64,000 nucleotides of DNA from Sporosarcina sp. Te-1 (GCF_017498505.1 NZ_CP071798.1:2811501-2875500), one strand, 5' to 3'. Shown: positions 52,589 to 61,778, counted from the first letter of the stretch. Notes: a model not told the origin generated them from the sequence alone. Program-made: numbers and translations.

Positions 52589-54172
52589 TTAGCTCCTCAA
52601 AGCCATCTTCTTCAAAATCAACAAATCACACACAAGGACAATGATAAGAATGATCGCCGTTGAGAGGCCAATCGGCAAGGCAGTCCATAACAAACAAAAA
52701 TGCAACGCCGATAAGATCAGCAATAAAGGCAGTCCATACAGAAGACTAAAGATCACATTGGGATTCGATTTGATCGCTTCAGAAGGGTTTTTCCATTCAG
52801 TCAATGGATGCTTGCGATCATACAACGGTGCCAGCAGATTATAACTGATCATCAACAAAAGAACCACCGCCGCCAGCATGAGCGAGTGAACTGTAGCGTA
52901 GCCAAATAACAGGAAGATGACAAAGCTGCTGCCAATCGATATTGCTCCGATCAAGGACGAAAACAATACTTTGGTAAGATAGATCTTCCTTTGGTCGAAC
53001 GGCAAGCTTTGCAATAAAGAATAATATTTACCCTCCCTGGAATACGGGGTGCCGCTCGTATTGTTCATGCAGCTTAGGAATAGCACGATATAGGCAAATA
53101 CAATCTCAAGACGCCCGCCCTCAAAGAAGTCCGTCGGCATCCATTGCTTTTGATCGGCCAGCAACAAGCCGATTGAAACCACGGGCGTTAAGATCATGCT
53201 TAGAAGTACCTGAAGCTTAAAATACGGTTCGGACTGAAGGACCCATCGTTCCCTCTGGAAATAGCGGCCCCATTCATTTTCCCCGGCATACGCTTTTGAT
53301 TTTTTGAATGTTGCAGAACCCATCTCAGCCCTGCCATTCTGCAAGTAATTTACTGCCAAGCTTTGAACCGCTCCTTGGTACAACAGAAAACTCACGAACC
53401 AGAACAGGAAGAGCAGGAGTAAAAAACGCAAGGAAATGCCAGAAGAAGTATATGCTGCGATGACTTGCTTCAAGAGCGGTACTTGCCCCGCCGCTGTATA
53501 AATCCGGTCCATCAACGTATTGACTGATTGAACTAGAGAAGAAAACGTATCCATGGAAAAGTCTGACCAAAGGGTCGTCAGTTTTAGTTTTGAACTAGTG
53601 ACGATCCACAAAATAAAGCCAATAGCAATCCCGAGCGAAGCGGCCCCATTCAATAGCAAGGAAGCCATTATCGTCAAATGTTTACGCGAAAGCTGAATCA
53701 AAGAAAGTAGGAATACAAGCAGCATGACTGTAAAAACAAGCAGTGTCGGTAATAACAAAATTGTCTTCAGCAATGCTTCCCACTTCATTCCTAATACTAA
53801 CAAAACCAATACAGGGATTTGAAGAATACTAGTCAAAAGGATAGGAAGCAGTAAACTGCTGATTACTTTAGCACTGACAATCCGTTGCGGTTTGATCGGC
53901 AACGATGCCATCAATCCATATTCACGATAGTTGAACACAACGGAGACGGAGAAGTAAACCGTCAGGAAATAGACAAGGACAATAGAAATCGCCACATTAT
54001 AAAACAGATAGATTGGCAATGCGCTAATGTTGTAGATAGCCACATTCACCATGGCCATTTGAACAACCAAGTAGGCCAAGACAAGAAGCAGCGTGACCCG
54101 GACCGCTATTTGTTTTGGTATGGAATAGGCGGAAGAAGCAAAAAAGAAAGGCAACGGAAATTTATGCTTCAT
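52589..54172 (-). CDS. ABC-2-type exporter permease
   Basis: A 527-residue membrane protein with about 12 hydrophobic segments in two blocks. The central loop (FKKSKAYAGENEWGRYFQRE) is cytosolic. The conserved NNTSGTPYSREGKYYSLLQS and LPFDQRKIYLTKVL regions are typical of large exporter permeases that pair with one ATPase. The start ATG at 54172 overlaps the ATPase gene by 11 bases, with GGAG 10 bases upstream. Last gene of the five-gene operon. Substrate unknown. Confidence 0.72.
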   Translation of the reverse strand: MKHKFPLPFFFASSAYSIPKQIAVRVTLLLVLAYLVVQMAMVNVAIYNISALPIYLFYNVAISIVLVYFLTVYFSVSVVFNYREYGLMASLPIKPQRIVSAKVISSLLLPILLTSILQIPVLVLLVLGMKWEALLKTILLLPTLLVFTVMLLVFLLSLIQLSRKHLTIMASLLLNGAASLGIAIGFILWIVTSSKLKLTTLWSDFSMDTFSSLVQSVNTLMDRIYTAAGQVPLLKQVIAAYTSSGISLRFLLLLFLFWFVSFLLYQGAVQSLAVNYLQNGRAEMGSATFKKSKAYAGENEWGRYFQRERWVLQSEPYFKLQVLLSMILTPVVSIGLLLADQKQWMPTDFFEGGRLEIVFAYIVLFLSCMNNTSGTPYSREGKYYSLLQSLPFDQRKIYLTKVLFSSLIGAISIGSSFVIFLLFGYATVHSLMLAAVVLLLMISYNLLAPLYDRKHPLTEWKNPSEAIKSNPNVIFSLLYGLPLLLILSALHFCLLWTALPIGLSTAIILIIVLVCDLLILKKMALRS

Positions 54173-54863
54173 GTTTCTGCTTCTCCAAGAAAATCGATTC
54201 AAGAGAACCTTGTGCCATCAGTTTGTCGATGTCTTCATGCAAAATGATACGGCCGCCCTTTAAAATGGTGATCGAATTGCAAATTTTCTCGGCCACATCA
54301 AGTAGATGTGTCGAAAAAAAGACAGTCCCTCCGTCTTGCACGTATTCCTTCAGGCAATCTTTAAATGTGACAACCGCATTCGGGTCCAACCCATTCATCG
54401 GCTCATCCATAATGAGGAACGGAGGTTGGATCGTAAATGCCGCAATGAGCGACATTTTATGAAGCATCCCATACGAATAGGACCCCATCGGTTCATGAAT
54501 GGATTTCTCCATGCCAAACCGTTCAATATACATAGTTAACTTGGCTTCATCTCTTTTGTCATACAAAGGCAGCAGGAATTGAATCCAATCATAGCCCGAG
54601 ACATTTTGAAAGACATAAATGGTGTCTGGTATATAATAAAATTGTTTTTTGAACAGAAGTGAGTCCGATTGGGAAACCCCATTAATAGAAACGATTCCGT
54701 CATCCTGTTCTAAAATGCCCGTAATGCAATTGATCGTCGTCGTCTTCCCCGCACCATTGGCACCGACAAAACCTAGAATCTCTCCTTTTTCAACTTTCAG
54801 ATCAACCCCACTCAATATCGTATGAGCTCCGAAGCTTTTTCTAAGATTATCAATCGTTAACAT
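54162..54863 (-). CDS. ABC exporter ATPase
   Basis: A 233-residue ATPase with Walker A GANGAGKTTT, Walker B LIMDEPMNGLD and H-loop STHLLD. The signature motif is degenerate (SYSYGMLHK where LSGGQ is usual), as in several exporter ATPases. It is 15 bases after the preceding permease and overlaps the following one, so it pairs with the 527-residue permease. GAGGGGGATGCAGGT precedes the ATG. Confidence 0.8.
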   Translation of the reverse strand: MLTIDNLRKSFGAHTILSGVDLKVEKGEILGFVGANGAGKTTTINCITGILEQDDGIVSINGVSQSDSLLFKKQFYYIPDTIYVFQNVSGYDWIQFLLPLYDKRDEAKLTMYIERFGMEKSIHEPMGSYSYGMLHKMSLIAAFTIQPPFLIMDEPMNGLDPNAVVTFKDCLKEYVQDGGTVFFSTHLLDVAEKICNSITILKGGRIILHEDIDKLMAQGSLESIFLEKQKHEA

Positions 54864-54878
54864 ACCTGCATCCCCCTC

Positions 54879-55664
54879 TTACTTTTGAAACTTCTTCTTA
54901 GCAATCCAGAAATACGTGACACCTACCGTGAACCCGATCCATAGAATTGTAATGAAAAAACTCCACCCAACATTCGGATCAATCGTACCGGTTGATAGCA
55001 GGGAAATCGCTTGAAGACTCATTCCAGCCGGACTCAACAGCGCGAGAATTGGATGCAGCCCGGCAGTCACCGCACAAAAGAACAAAAAGACAATGCCGAT
55101 CAAAGCGATGATACCTTGGCCGTTACATATCGTACTTACCATGACAACAAAAGAGACGATAAACAGCAACCAGACGAAGTAGAACAGCATGGAAAGAAGA
55201 AATTCACTCCATGGTACGGTAGAAAAAAGAAACGTCGCATACCCGTACGAAGTAAGGAAGCCAAGTGATAAACAGAAAGTCAGAAATACAAATTGCGAGA
55301 ATACTTTACTCCATACAAAAGACAAGGTTGACACCGGCCTCGTCAAAATGAAAGACAGCATCCCATTGGCCTTTTCAGACTGGATGACTCCCATGAGAGA
55401 GACGACAAGGATGATCGTTCCAAGCTGATTGAATTGGGCATCGATCGTCGAGGCCATCACTTCGGCGCCACTTACTTGGGCAACGGAAGGATCAATAGTA
55501 ATACCATCCATCCCCCCTAACCCGTTCAAGATGCTAGGCAAATAATACATCATGATCGGTTGCGTCGCCCCAAGCAGCATAAACACCAATGGAAGCCAAA
55601 TGATTTTAAATTCACGGATTGTCTGCGATAATTCCTTTTTTGCCAATACGGAAAACGTGTTCAT
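54879..55664 (-). CDS. ABC-2 permease, YxlG-like
   Basis: A 261-residue permease with six membrane segments. The loop MGVIQSEKANGMLSFILTRP followed by VWSKVFSQFVFLTF is typical of ABC-2 transporter permeases of the YxlG/NosY type. It overlaps the upstream ATPase by four bases, so the two form one exporter. The order (PLDc_N protein, ATPase, permease) matches Bacillus yxlE-yxlF-yxlG. Confidence 0.8.
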   Translation of the reverse strand: MNTFSVLAKKELSQTIREFKIIWLPLVFMLLGATQPIMMYYLPSILNGLGGMDGITIDPSVAQVSGAEVMASTIDAQFNQLGTIILVVSLMGVIQSEKANGMLSFILTRPVSTLSFVWSKVFSQFVFLTFCLSLGFLTSYGYATFLFSTVPWSEFLLSMLFYFVWLLFIVSFVVMVSTICNGQGIIALIGIVFLFFCAVTAGLHPILALLSPAGMSLQAISLLSTGTIDPNVGWSFFITILWIGFTVGVTYFWIAKKKFQK

Positions 55665-56569
55665 ACTCCCACCACCAAATCTAAAAAGATTTCCTCTATT
55701 GTTTCAGACCCGCCCACTTCAAAATTTCGAATATCAATATGATGCTGCAACGCCTCGCCTAACAACTTGTTTTTATCCAATTCAATATTGTTCACATAGA
55801 TTTGCGCTTTATTCCCGAACACTTTAACCTTTTGTACGTAAGGCAACTGTTTCACATGTTCCCACCACGAATTGTTCCCAGTGCCGATCATCATCTGGAT
55901 CGCCACGTCACGATTACGGTTCAACAAGCCATTCTTTGTCGTGTCTTCAATTTTTTCGCCGTTTTTGATCACGACAAACCGTTCGCATATTTCCTCTGCA
56001 TCATTTAAGATGTGCGTGGAAAAGAGGACGGTCGTTTCCTCCTTGATCGCTTGAATCAAATTCAAAACTTCCCTTCGGCCAATCGGGTCGAGTGCCGAAA
56101 CCGGTTCATCCATTAAAATGAAAGATGGCTTATGCAGCAGTGCCTGGGCAATCCCAAGCCGTTGCTTCATGCCCCCGGAGAATGTTCCGACCTTAGAGTC
56201 TTCTTCACCAGCAAGCCCCACTCGCGTCAATATATCAGGAATGTCTCTTTTCAACTCATGTCTCGTAAGGCCTGACAACTCGCCCATAAAAAACAATGTT
56301 TCCGCAGCGGTCATCCAATGATAGAAATTGGGATATTGCGGCAAATAACCGATTTCCCGCTTCATTGTTGCAATCGGTTTTCCATCCAGCCGGATTTCGC
56401 CGTGATCTGCTTCTAAAATGTCAGCAATGATTTGGATCAATGTCGATTTCCCTGCCCCGTTGGGACCAATCAACCCAACGCATTCCCCCTTTTCAATTGT
56501 CAACGAAAACTGATTGACGGCCTTTTTGGTTTTAAACGTTTTCGTGATATCCGAAATCTCTAGTCTCAT
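55661..56569 (-). CDS. ABC transporter ATPase, YxlF-like
   Basis: A 302-residue ATPase with Walker A GPNGAGKS, signature FSGGMKQRLGIAQALL, Walker B ILMDEPVSALDP and H-loop STHILND. The ~85-residue C-terminal extension after the core is typical of this group. Four-base overlaps with both neighbours show tight coupling. In B. subtilis the YxlEFG set sits in the sigY operon and dampens SigY; no sigY is present here. Confidence 0.85.
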   Translation of the reverse strand: MRLEISDITKTFKTKKAVNQFSLTIEKGECVGLIGPNGAGKSTLIQIIADILEADHGEIRLDGKPIATMKREIGYLPQYPNFYHWMTAAETLFFMGELSGLTRHELKRDIPDILTRVGLAGEEDSKVGTFSGGMKQRLGIAQALLHKPSFILMDEPVSALDPIGRREVLNLIQAIKEETTVLFSTHILNDAEEICERFVVIKNGEKIEDTTKNGLLNRNRDVAIQMMIGTGNNSWWEHVKQLPYVQKVKVFGNKAQIYVNNIELDKNKLLGEALQHHIDIRNFEVGGSETIEEIFLDLVVGV

Positions 56570-56805
56570 ATCCTTCTCCTATCCTTTCTCCCTAAAATGA
56601 AGTATAAAATGGGACCAATTGTATTAAACAGAATAATAATCAATGTCCACATCAGTACGTTTTCTCTACGATGACGATTCCGATACAAGTCAATTAGTGC
56701 AAATAAGATGAGTACTACAGCTATCAGGACAAAAGGCAAAAGTATCGGAATGATGGTCATCCAGTCAATGTCGTTAAAATCATTCCATCCATAATTCAGT
56801 TGCAA
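56566..56805 (-). CDS. PLDc_N-domain small membrane protein, YxlE-like
   Basis: A 79-residue protein with two membrane segments and the phospholipase-D-nuclease N-terminal pattern: ALIDLYRNRHRRENVLMW and FNTIGPILYFILGRKDRR. No nuclease domain follows; such short proteins are accessory membrane proteins. TTG at 56805 is 8 bases after AGGAGG; the longer frame starts on a GTG inside that site. First gene of the five-gene operon, directly downstream of palindromic operators. Confidence 0.75.
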   Translation of the reverse strand: MQLNYGWNDFNDIDWMTIIPILLPFVLIAVVLILFALIDLYRNRHRRENVLMWTLIIILFNTIGPILYFILGRKDRRRI

Positions 56806-56823
56806 AACGAACACCTCCTACAT

Positions 56824-56843
56824 TATCATTATCGATAATGATA
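56824..56843. promoter_or_regulatory. Perfect 20-bp palindrome upstream of the ABC operon
   Basis: TATCATTATCGATAATGATA, 18 bases upstream of the YxlE-like start. It resembles Fur-box words (GATAAT/ATTATC) but in inverted order. It is more likely the operator of the divergent HTH regulator. Confidence 0.65.
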
Positions 56844-56910
56844 TCATAAAAATTATAAAAATCCATGCTATTCGTCAACTTTACATTTTGGAAGTTCTAC
56901 TTTATTATTT

Positions 56911-56924
56911 TTGATAACGTTATC
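56911..56924. promoter_or_regulatory. Perfect 14-bp palindrome, second putative operator
   Basis: TGATAACGTTATCA, 66 bases before the HTH regulator gene. It shares the TGATAA half-word with the first palindrome; centre-to-centre distance is 84 bases, eight helical turns. Confidence 0.6.
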
Positions 56925-56990
56925 ACTTTTATAACTTAATAATTCTTATGACTGATTAGATCACCTTTTAAATGATTTGGAGGAATGGTT

Positions 56991-57524
56991 ATGAGCAGCA
57001 AAGCAGAAATATTAATTCATCCGGTTAGAATGAAAATTGTTTTAGCATTGATGCAGCATCAGGAAGGATTGACAACCAAGGAAATGGTGAAAATCATTCA
57101 AGACGTACCGCAAGCTACACTCTACCGCCATATCCAAGTATTGGCGGATTCAGATGTCATCAAAGTGGTGGAGGAACGGAAAGTGCGGGCAGTGACGGAA
57201 AAGTACTATGGATTGAATGAAGAAGCCGCCCGTTTAAATATGGATGATTGGAGAAACTTGTCCAAAGAGAAAAAACTGAATTACTTTTCTTATTATCAAA
57301 TGTTGTTAATGTCCCGATACCAGAACTACCTAACATTACTTGAACATGACAAATCGAAAGAAGATACGTCCACTTTCTCCCTTTTGGAATTGCGCTTATC
57401 AGAAGACCAACTAAGCGATTTTCAAAATGAGCTGAATGAATTAATGCTCAGATACTATCAGGCAAGCGAAAAAAGTTCTACGACAGCGAGCACTGTTGCT
57501 GTGACGATTTTGCCTCGGATTTAA
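56991..57524 (+). CDS. ArsR-like winged-helix regulator of the divergent ABC operon
   Basis: A 177-residue regulator. The N-terminal winged helix is clear: ILIHPVRMKIVLALMQHQEG, LTTKEMVKIIQDVPQATLYR, HIQVLADSDVIKVVEERKVR. The C-terminal ~100 residues are helical and may bind a ligand or dimerise. ATG at 56991 has GGAGG 7 bases upstream; ATG 56985 is only one base from it. Divergent from the five-gene ABC operon with two palindromes between, so it probably regulates both itself and that operon. Confidence 0.78.
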   Translation: MSSKAEILIHPVRMKIVLALMQHQEGLTTKEMVKIIQDVPQATLYRHIQVLADSDVIKVVEERKVRAVTEKYYGLNEEAARLNMDDWRNLSKEKKLNYFSYYQMLLMSRYQNYLTLLEHDKSKEDTSTFSLLELRLSEDQLSDFQNELNELMLRYYQASEKSSTTASTVAVTILPRI

Positions 57525-57585
57525 GGCTATTCTGTTCTAGAATTTAATTTTCAACATAACCCATTAGCGTCGAATAAAATTAAGT

Positions 57586-57815
57586 TTAAGTTCTCACAGA
57601 TTTTAAACCGACTTTATGAGCAGTAAAAAATCCAATGATAAGAGCAGTTATTATTAAAATAGGAATAGAAATTACGTGGAGCAATGCTAACATTTTAGGA
57701 CCAATTGAAATCCCCGTTATTTCCCTCAGTTTCTCTTACTCGGTTAGATTTGTAAACAATGCGAAGATAATAGGGAACTAATGCAACGGTCCAGCACTCT
57801 TTTTTTCACTATCAT
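57586..57815 (-). pseudogene. Decayed small membrane protein gene
   Basis: One minus-strand frame reads as a membrane protein with two nonsense codons: EKKSAGPLH, TAG, FPIIFALFTNLTE, TAA, then EKLREITGISIGPKMLALLH and a hydrophobic segment (ISIPILIITALIIGFF) to the stop at 57586. A good AAGGAGG site remains at the 5' end, but its ATG (57815) is now in another frame. No parent family recognised. The rest of 57525-58090 shows nothing else I can name. Confidence 0.6.
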
Positions 57816-58090
57816 AAGTAACCTCCTTGATTTAATTTGAAAGTTATTGAATAATGTAACATCATCTCTCTGTTATATTAACAATAGAACAGATTTCAAT
57901 CTAAGTCAATATAGATTTTTAAATTACGTGTATTATTTATACGGAATATAGAGAAGGTTAGATGACATTTGTTATTGAGCATCTTCGATGATAATTATTT
58001 AACAAAGCTCTTGAATCTCCACCCACGTCATCTTCTACGATGAAGAGGAGTTCCTCAGAGGGACTACAATTTGTAGAGGAGACGAATGAA

Positions 58091-58429
58091 TTGGAACAAG
58101 TATCTTTAGGGAAACGATGGCTTGCTGCGGCCATGCATGTCCTTTCCCTCTTTCTCACTTTTTTTCTGCCATTGGTCGTTTATTTTCTAGTCCGGAAGAA
58201 AAGCAGCTACTTTACCTATCACGCGAAAGAAGGTTTGAATCTCCACTTCACTTTTTTTCCGATTTTCATTATATTGACTAGAGTATTGGCAAAGGTCTGG
58301 CCCTTTGCGGCTACCCTCGCCTTGCTGCTCATTTTGCTGGAAACCATTCTCATCCTGGTGGCAGCCATTTTCACCGTGATGGGCAAGAAGTTCTCGTATC
58401 CGGTCATCCGCTATTTCAAGACAGAATAG
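58091..58429 (+). CDS. DUF4870-family membrane protein
   Basis: A 112-residue protein with three to four membrane segments and the DUF4870 core: LPLVVYFLVRKKSSYFTYHA then KEGLNLHFTFF and a final hydrophobic pair. The upstream frame reaches an ATG at 58040 without a ribosome-binding site. TTG at 58091 has AGAGGAG 9 bases before it and is my choice. It ends 12 bases before the MerR gene, so the two probably form an operon. Function unknown. Confidence 0.7.
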   Translation: MEQVSLGKRWLAAAMHVLSLFLTFFLPLVVYFLVRKKSSYFTYHAKEGLNLHFTFFPIFIILTRVLAKVWPFAATLALLLILLETILILVAAIFTVMGKKFSYPVIRYFKTE

Positions 58430-58441
58430 GAGGGGTTTCTT

Positions 58442-59176
58442 TTGGAGACAGTCCTGTACACGATTGGTGAATTCGCAAAAAAGTCGGGCGTCAGCGTCCG
58501 CACACTCCGCTATTATGATAGCATTCATCTCTTGCAGCCGAGCAACTTCACCGAAGGCGGACATCGTCTATATGATACAGACGACTTGCATCGGCTTCAG
58601 CAAATTCAAGCATTAAAATTCTTACGATTTCCCTTAAAGGAAATCAAGGAAATGGTAGAGCAGAAACAAATTGCACGCGACGTCATGGTTGGTTCTATTG
58701 AATATCAACAAAGATCGTTTGAAGCACAGCTTAATGAAATCCAGGAAATCCTTGCAAATCTCGATTATCTTAAAAAAATGGTAGAAGAGGAGCCCACTGT
58801 AGATGTGTCCGTCTTCAGCTCCATGCTTCATATGCTTATTTTGGCAAACGAAACGGATGAATGGCTGAGCAAACACCTGCCGAGCGAAACTTTCGATGAG
58901 CTAGATAAGGGAGAAAAACTCGATCTGGATAAGGAATGGACGAAGGTTTTGACTGCTATCAAAACAGCAGTGCAAGAGGAAATCTCCCCAGATTCTGAGG
59001 AAGCGCAACAAATTGCAACTCGTTTGACATCCATTATGGGAAAAACGATGCAGGGAAAAGCTGAAACTGTTTCCTCCCAAATAAAACAAGCAGAGCCCCT
59101 CGATTTTCCTAATCCTTTCACTGAGAAGGAGCAGCAATTCCTGGAATCGATTATGAATCTCTATGAAAAAGGATAG
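58442..59176 (+). CDS. MerR-family transcriptional regulator
   Basis: A 244-residue regulator. N-terminal MerR HTH (YTIGEFAKKSGVSVRTLRYY, HRLYDTDDLHRLQQI), a coiled-coil dimerisation helix (~80-115), and a C-terminal ~130-residue helical domain that may be TipAS-like (ligand or antibiotic binding). TTG start at 58442 follows AGGAGGGG. Immediately downstream of the DUF4870 gene, and ends in a palindromic terminator overlapping its stop. Confidence 0.82.
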   Translation: METVLYTIGEFAKKSGVSVRTLRYYDSIHLLQPSNFTEGGHRLYDTDDLHRLQQIQALKFLRFPLKEIKEMVEQKQIARDVMVGSIEYQQRSFEAQLNEIQEILANLDYLKKMVEEEPTVDVSVFSSMLHMLILANETDEWLSKHLPSETFDELDKGEKLDLDKEWTKVLTAIKTAVQEEISPDSEEAQQIATRLTSIMGKTMQGKAETVSSQIKQAEPLDFPNPFTEKEQQFLESIMNLYEKG

Positions 59177-59192
59177 CGATCGCTATCCTTTT
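59168..59192 (+). terminator. Terminator overlapping the MerR stop codon
   Basis: Perfect palindrome GGATAGCGATCGCTATCC flanked by A5 and TTTT. Confidence 0.7.
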
Positions 59193-59469
59193 CCTATTAC
59201 ATATGCATGATCCTCGTCATCTCCACACTTTCTCTTCCTGCCTCTTTTACAAAAGTTTGAAGGAACGCATATCCAAATAGCTAGACAATCTAACAGATTT
59301 TATAGGGATTACTATTTATTTATTCGTGATTATTATGTAAGTTCTATCTTTTTTCGGATTAGTTGCTATAATCATTATTGGTTTCATTTGGCATGGATGG
59401 TAATTACAATTTCCATTTCATATGAGCACTACATATTTTTATACCATAGGATCTTGGAGGATTTTTAGC

Positions 59470-60339
59470 ATGAAACGATTGACCGCAATGGTCGCGGCGC
59501 TGTTTATGGTTTGGAGCACAACAGCGGTTGCGGAAACTGATTATGAGTACAACTGGATTGAAGGGGGCACAATCGTAGACTTGGGCAACATTGCATCGGT
59601 TGACCTTGATCCTGATTTTCTCTTCTTGGATGGAGAAGACACGAAGAAAGTGGCGTTGGACTATGGAGAACCCGTTTCCGGTTTTGAAATCGGAAGTATC
59701 TATCCGGTAGATGAAGAACAAACATGGGCCGTCTATTTCGATTATGAAGAGACCGGACACATCAAAGACGATGAAAAAATCGACGCAAAGGCCTTGCTGA
59801 AGAGCTATAAGGCTGGAGCGGAAGAAGCGAACAAAGACCGTCAGCCGGGCGAGCGCTTTTACGTAACAGGTTGGGATATTGAACCGTTTTACGATGAAGA
59901 TACCCATAACTTGACATGGTCTTTATTGCTGGAGGATGAAAACAAGGAAACATTCTTGAACTATAATACGCGAATCTTAACGAGAGAAGGAAATATTTCG
60001 GTTATTCTCGTGACAGACCCTCAAAACAGGGAAGCTGACAAACAGATGCTCCAAAACCAAATCTTATCCCAGCTCGAGATCAAAGACGGGAATAAGTACA
60101 CAGATTTTGATAAGTCCACAGATAAAGTGGCTAACTATGGACTCTCCGCACTAATACTTGGAGGAACCGGTTTAGCGGTGGCAAAGAAAGCTGGATTGCT
60201 TGCAGTTATTTTGGCATTCGCTAAAAAATTCGGCGTCCTGATCATTGCTGGGATTGCTGCTCTCTGGAGTTTCCTCCGGAAGAAGAAGAACAAACCCGCA
60301 ACAGAACCCACTGAACCCGCCGGTCCTTCTGGTGAATAA
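59470..60339 (+). CDS. DUF2167-family membrane-anchored protein
   Basis: A 289-residue exported protein. Signal peptide at 1-~22 (WSTTAVAET), an extracytoplasmic domain with the DUF2167 pattern (ERFYVTGWDIEPFYDEDTHN, then LTWSLLLEDENKETFLNYNT), and two C-terminal membrane segments (~220-270) ending in a basic, Pro-rich tail. ATG at 59470 after TTGGAGGAT is preferred over the longer frame from 59422. A TATAAT at 59373-59378 could be its -10. Function unknown in the family. Confidence 0.8.
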   Translation: MKRLTAMVAALFMVWSTTAVAETDYEYNWIEGGTIVDLGNIASVDLDPDFLFLDGEDTKKVALDYGEPVSGFEIGSIYPVDEEQTWAVYFDYEETGHIKDDEKIDAKALLKSYKAGAEEANKDRQPGERFYVTGWDIEPFYDEDTHNLTWSLLLEDENKETFLNYNTRILTREGNISVILVTDPQNREADKQMLQNQILSQLEIKDGNKYTDFDKSTDKVANYGLSALILGGTGLAVAKKAGLLAVILAFAKKFGVLIIAGIAALWSFLRKKKNKPATEPTEPAGPSGE

Positions 60340-60341
60340 CG

Positions 60342-60379
60342 ATGTTCAGTTCCATCCTACGGTGGATGGAACTGAACAT
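60342..60379. terminator. Bidirectional terminator
   Basis: 16-base-pair perfect stem ATGTTCAGTTCCATCC and complement, 6-base loop, between convergent genes. Confidence 0.8.
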
Positions 60380-60387
60380 TTCACTTA

Positions 60388-60930
60388 TTATGTTAAAGTA
60401 TCCGCTTTGATTCGCCCGAACACTTCATGATCGACAAACTTATCATACAGCCATTCAGCCTGCCGAATGCGGCCTTCCTTTACAAACCCAAGCCGTTCCG
60501 GAATGGCCTTGCTCTTGTGGTTCTCAACGGCCACCCGAATTTCAATCCGATTCAGGTCCAATTCATTGAAACAGTAATCGACGACAGCTTGACAGGATCG
60601 GGTCATCAAGCCTTTCCCCTCAAAGTCTTTTCCAAGCCAATATCCGATAGAGGTTGAGCGGTTTCCCCAATTAATGCCTTGCAAACCGACAACACCTGCC
60701 AACTCCCCTTGATACCAAATACCGGCTTGAAACCCATTGTTCTAACTATATTGTTTCAAGGTGCCCGCAATGAACTTTCTAGAATCCTCAACCGTTTTGT
60801 TGTAGTCCAGCCAAGGCAGCCACTCGCGCAAACTGTCCCGTGAGCTGTTCATAATTCCAAAAAGCTGTTCCGCATGCCGCGCCTCCAGCAGTTTCAATTC
60901 TGTCTCTTCGTTGATTTGATATACAAACAT
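60388..60930 (-). pseudogene. GNAT acetyltransferase (RimL/YdaF-like) interrupted by an amber codon
   Basis: The full frame of about 180 residues is a RimL/YdaF-type acetyltransferase: LLEARHAEQLFGIMNSSRDS, WLPWLDYNKTVEDSRKFI, then GVVGLQGINWGNRSTSIGYW, GKGLMTRSCQAVVDYCFNEL and AIPERLGFVKEGRIRQ. A single in-frame TAG at 60742-60744 splits it after LKQYS; the next codons (NNGFQAGIWYQGELAG) continue the family without a shift. The first half alone cannot bind acetyl-CoA, so this is probably a recent pseudogene, unless the stop is read through or is a sequencing error. Confidence 0.8.
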
Positions 60931-60986
60931 ACAATTCCCCCTAAACTTTCCATATACCTTACCATAAGTGAAACAAAGTTACGTAC

Positions 60987-61703
60987 TTATTTGGCATCCA
61001 ATCGGTAAATCCCTTTCCGATCCCGAAGTGTGGACCCATTCCCCTTGAAAATACGAATCATATTTTCATTGGCTTCGTCCGTACTGCCGACATACGTCGC
61101 AGCTCCCAGACGTTTCAATAAATCCAGCGAAATACGATGCATGGCCGTTCCATACCCTTTCCCCCTGGCCTCAGGAACCGTTCCAAAATAAAACAATCGT
61201 CCCTCATCTTTCGTTCCCTCTTCAATAATCGGAATGCTTAGACCAAGCAGCTCTCCATCCCGCCGGAATGAAAAACAATGTGACCGCCACTCGGGGCCCA
61301 ATTCGTTTTCAAGCGATTCCATCACTTGCGCAATCGTAAATAGATTATTTTTATTCGCCGAATCGCTTCGACAACGCTCATACAGATCGGCAAATTCGTC
61401 GTCTGTCATTTGGCTATCTGCCAAAGACTCCGACTCGATGGCAGAGTCCTGTGAAAAGTCTTCTTCCAACCTACGGGTATACTCTACAACTGTAGATACT
61501 TTTCGAAACCCTTGTTCCATAAGCCAATTCTCGTAAGATGGGTCCATCAAGAGCGACAAGTAGCCGATTTCTCCTTCCTTCCATTCCTCCAGCAAGCTCC
61601 TAAACGCGTCAAGATACGTTGCTTCCGTCACACCATCCTGCTTCATTTGGTCAACAAGCCAGTATTCGCTATCTTTTTTAATGATTGAAAATAACTCCAC
61701 CAT
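60987..61703 (-). CDS. GNAT-family acetyltransferase (two-domain type)
   Basis: A 238-residue protein. The C-terminal ~120 residues are a GNAT domain with acetyl-CoA loop VPEARGKGYGTAMHRISLDL and the end YVGSTDEANENMIRIFKGNG. The N-terminal ~110 residues look like a diverged second GNAT fold (LSLLMDPSYENWLMEQGFRK). ATG at 61703 with GGAG upstream is the start. Substrate unknown. Confidence 0.75.
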   Translation of the reverse strand: MVELFSIIKKDSEYWLVDQMKQDGVTEATYLDAFRSLLEEWKEGEIGYLSLLMDPSYENWLMEQGFRKVSTVVEYTRRLEEDFSQDSAIESESLADSQMTDDEFADLYERCRSDSANKNNLFTIAQVMESLENELGPEWRSHCFSFRRDGELLGLSIPIIEEGTKDEGRLFYFGTVPEARGKGYGTAMHRISLDLLKRLGAATYVGSTDEANENMIRIFKGNGSTLRDRKGIYRLDAK

Positions 61704-61738
61704 ACCCACTCCATTCTTGTTTGCGTGAACTATATAAC

Positions 61739-61771
61739 GAAAATCCCCTAGTTCAAAAACAGGGGATTTTC
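61739..61771 (-). terminator. Terminator of the oxidoreductase gene
   Basis: Stem GAAAATCCCCT / AGGGGATTTTC with A/T flanks. Confidence 0.75.
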
Positions 61772-61778
61772 ATCTATT

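Noticed and set aside
56824-56843. Fur box
   Set aside because: The GATAAT/ATTATC words are in inverted order relative to a Fur site, no iron gene is adjacent, and a private regulator is divergent.
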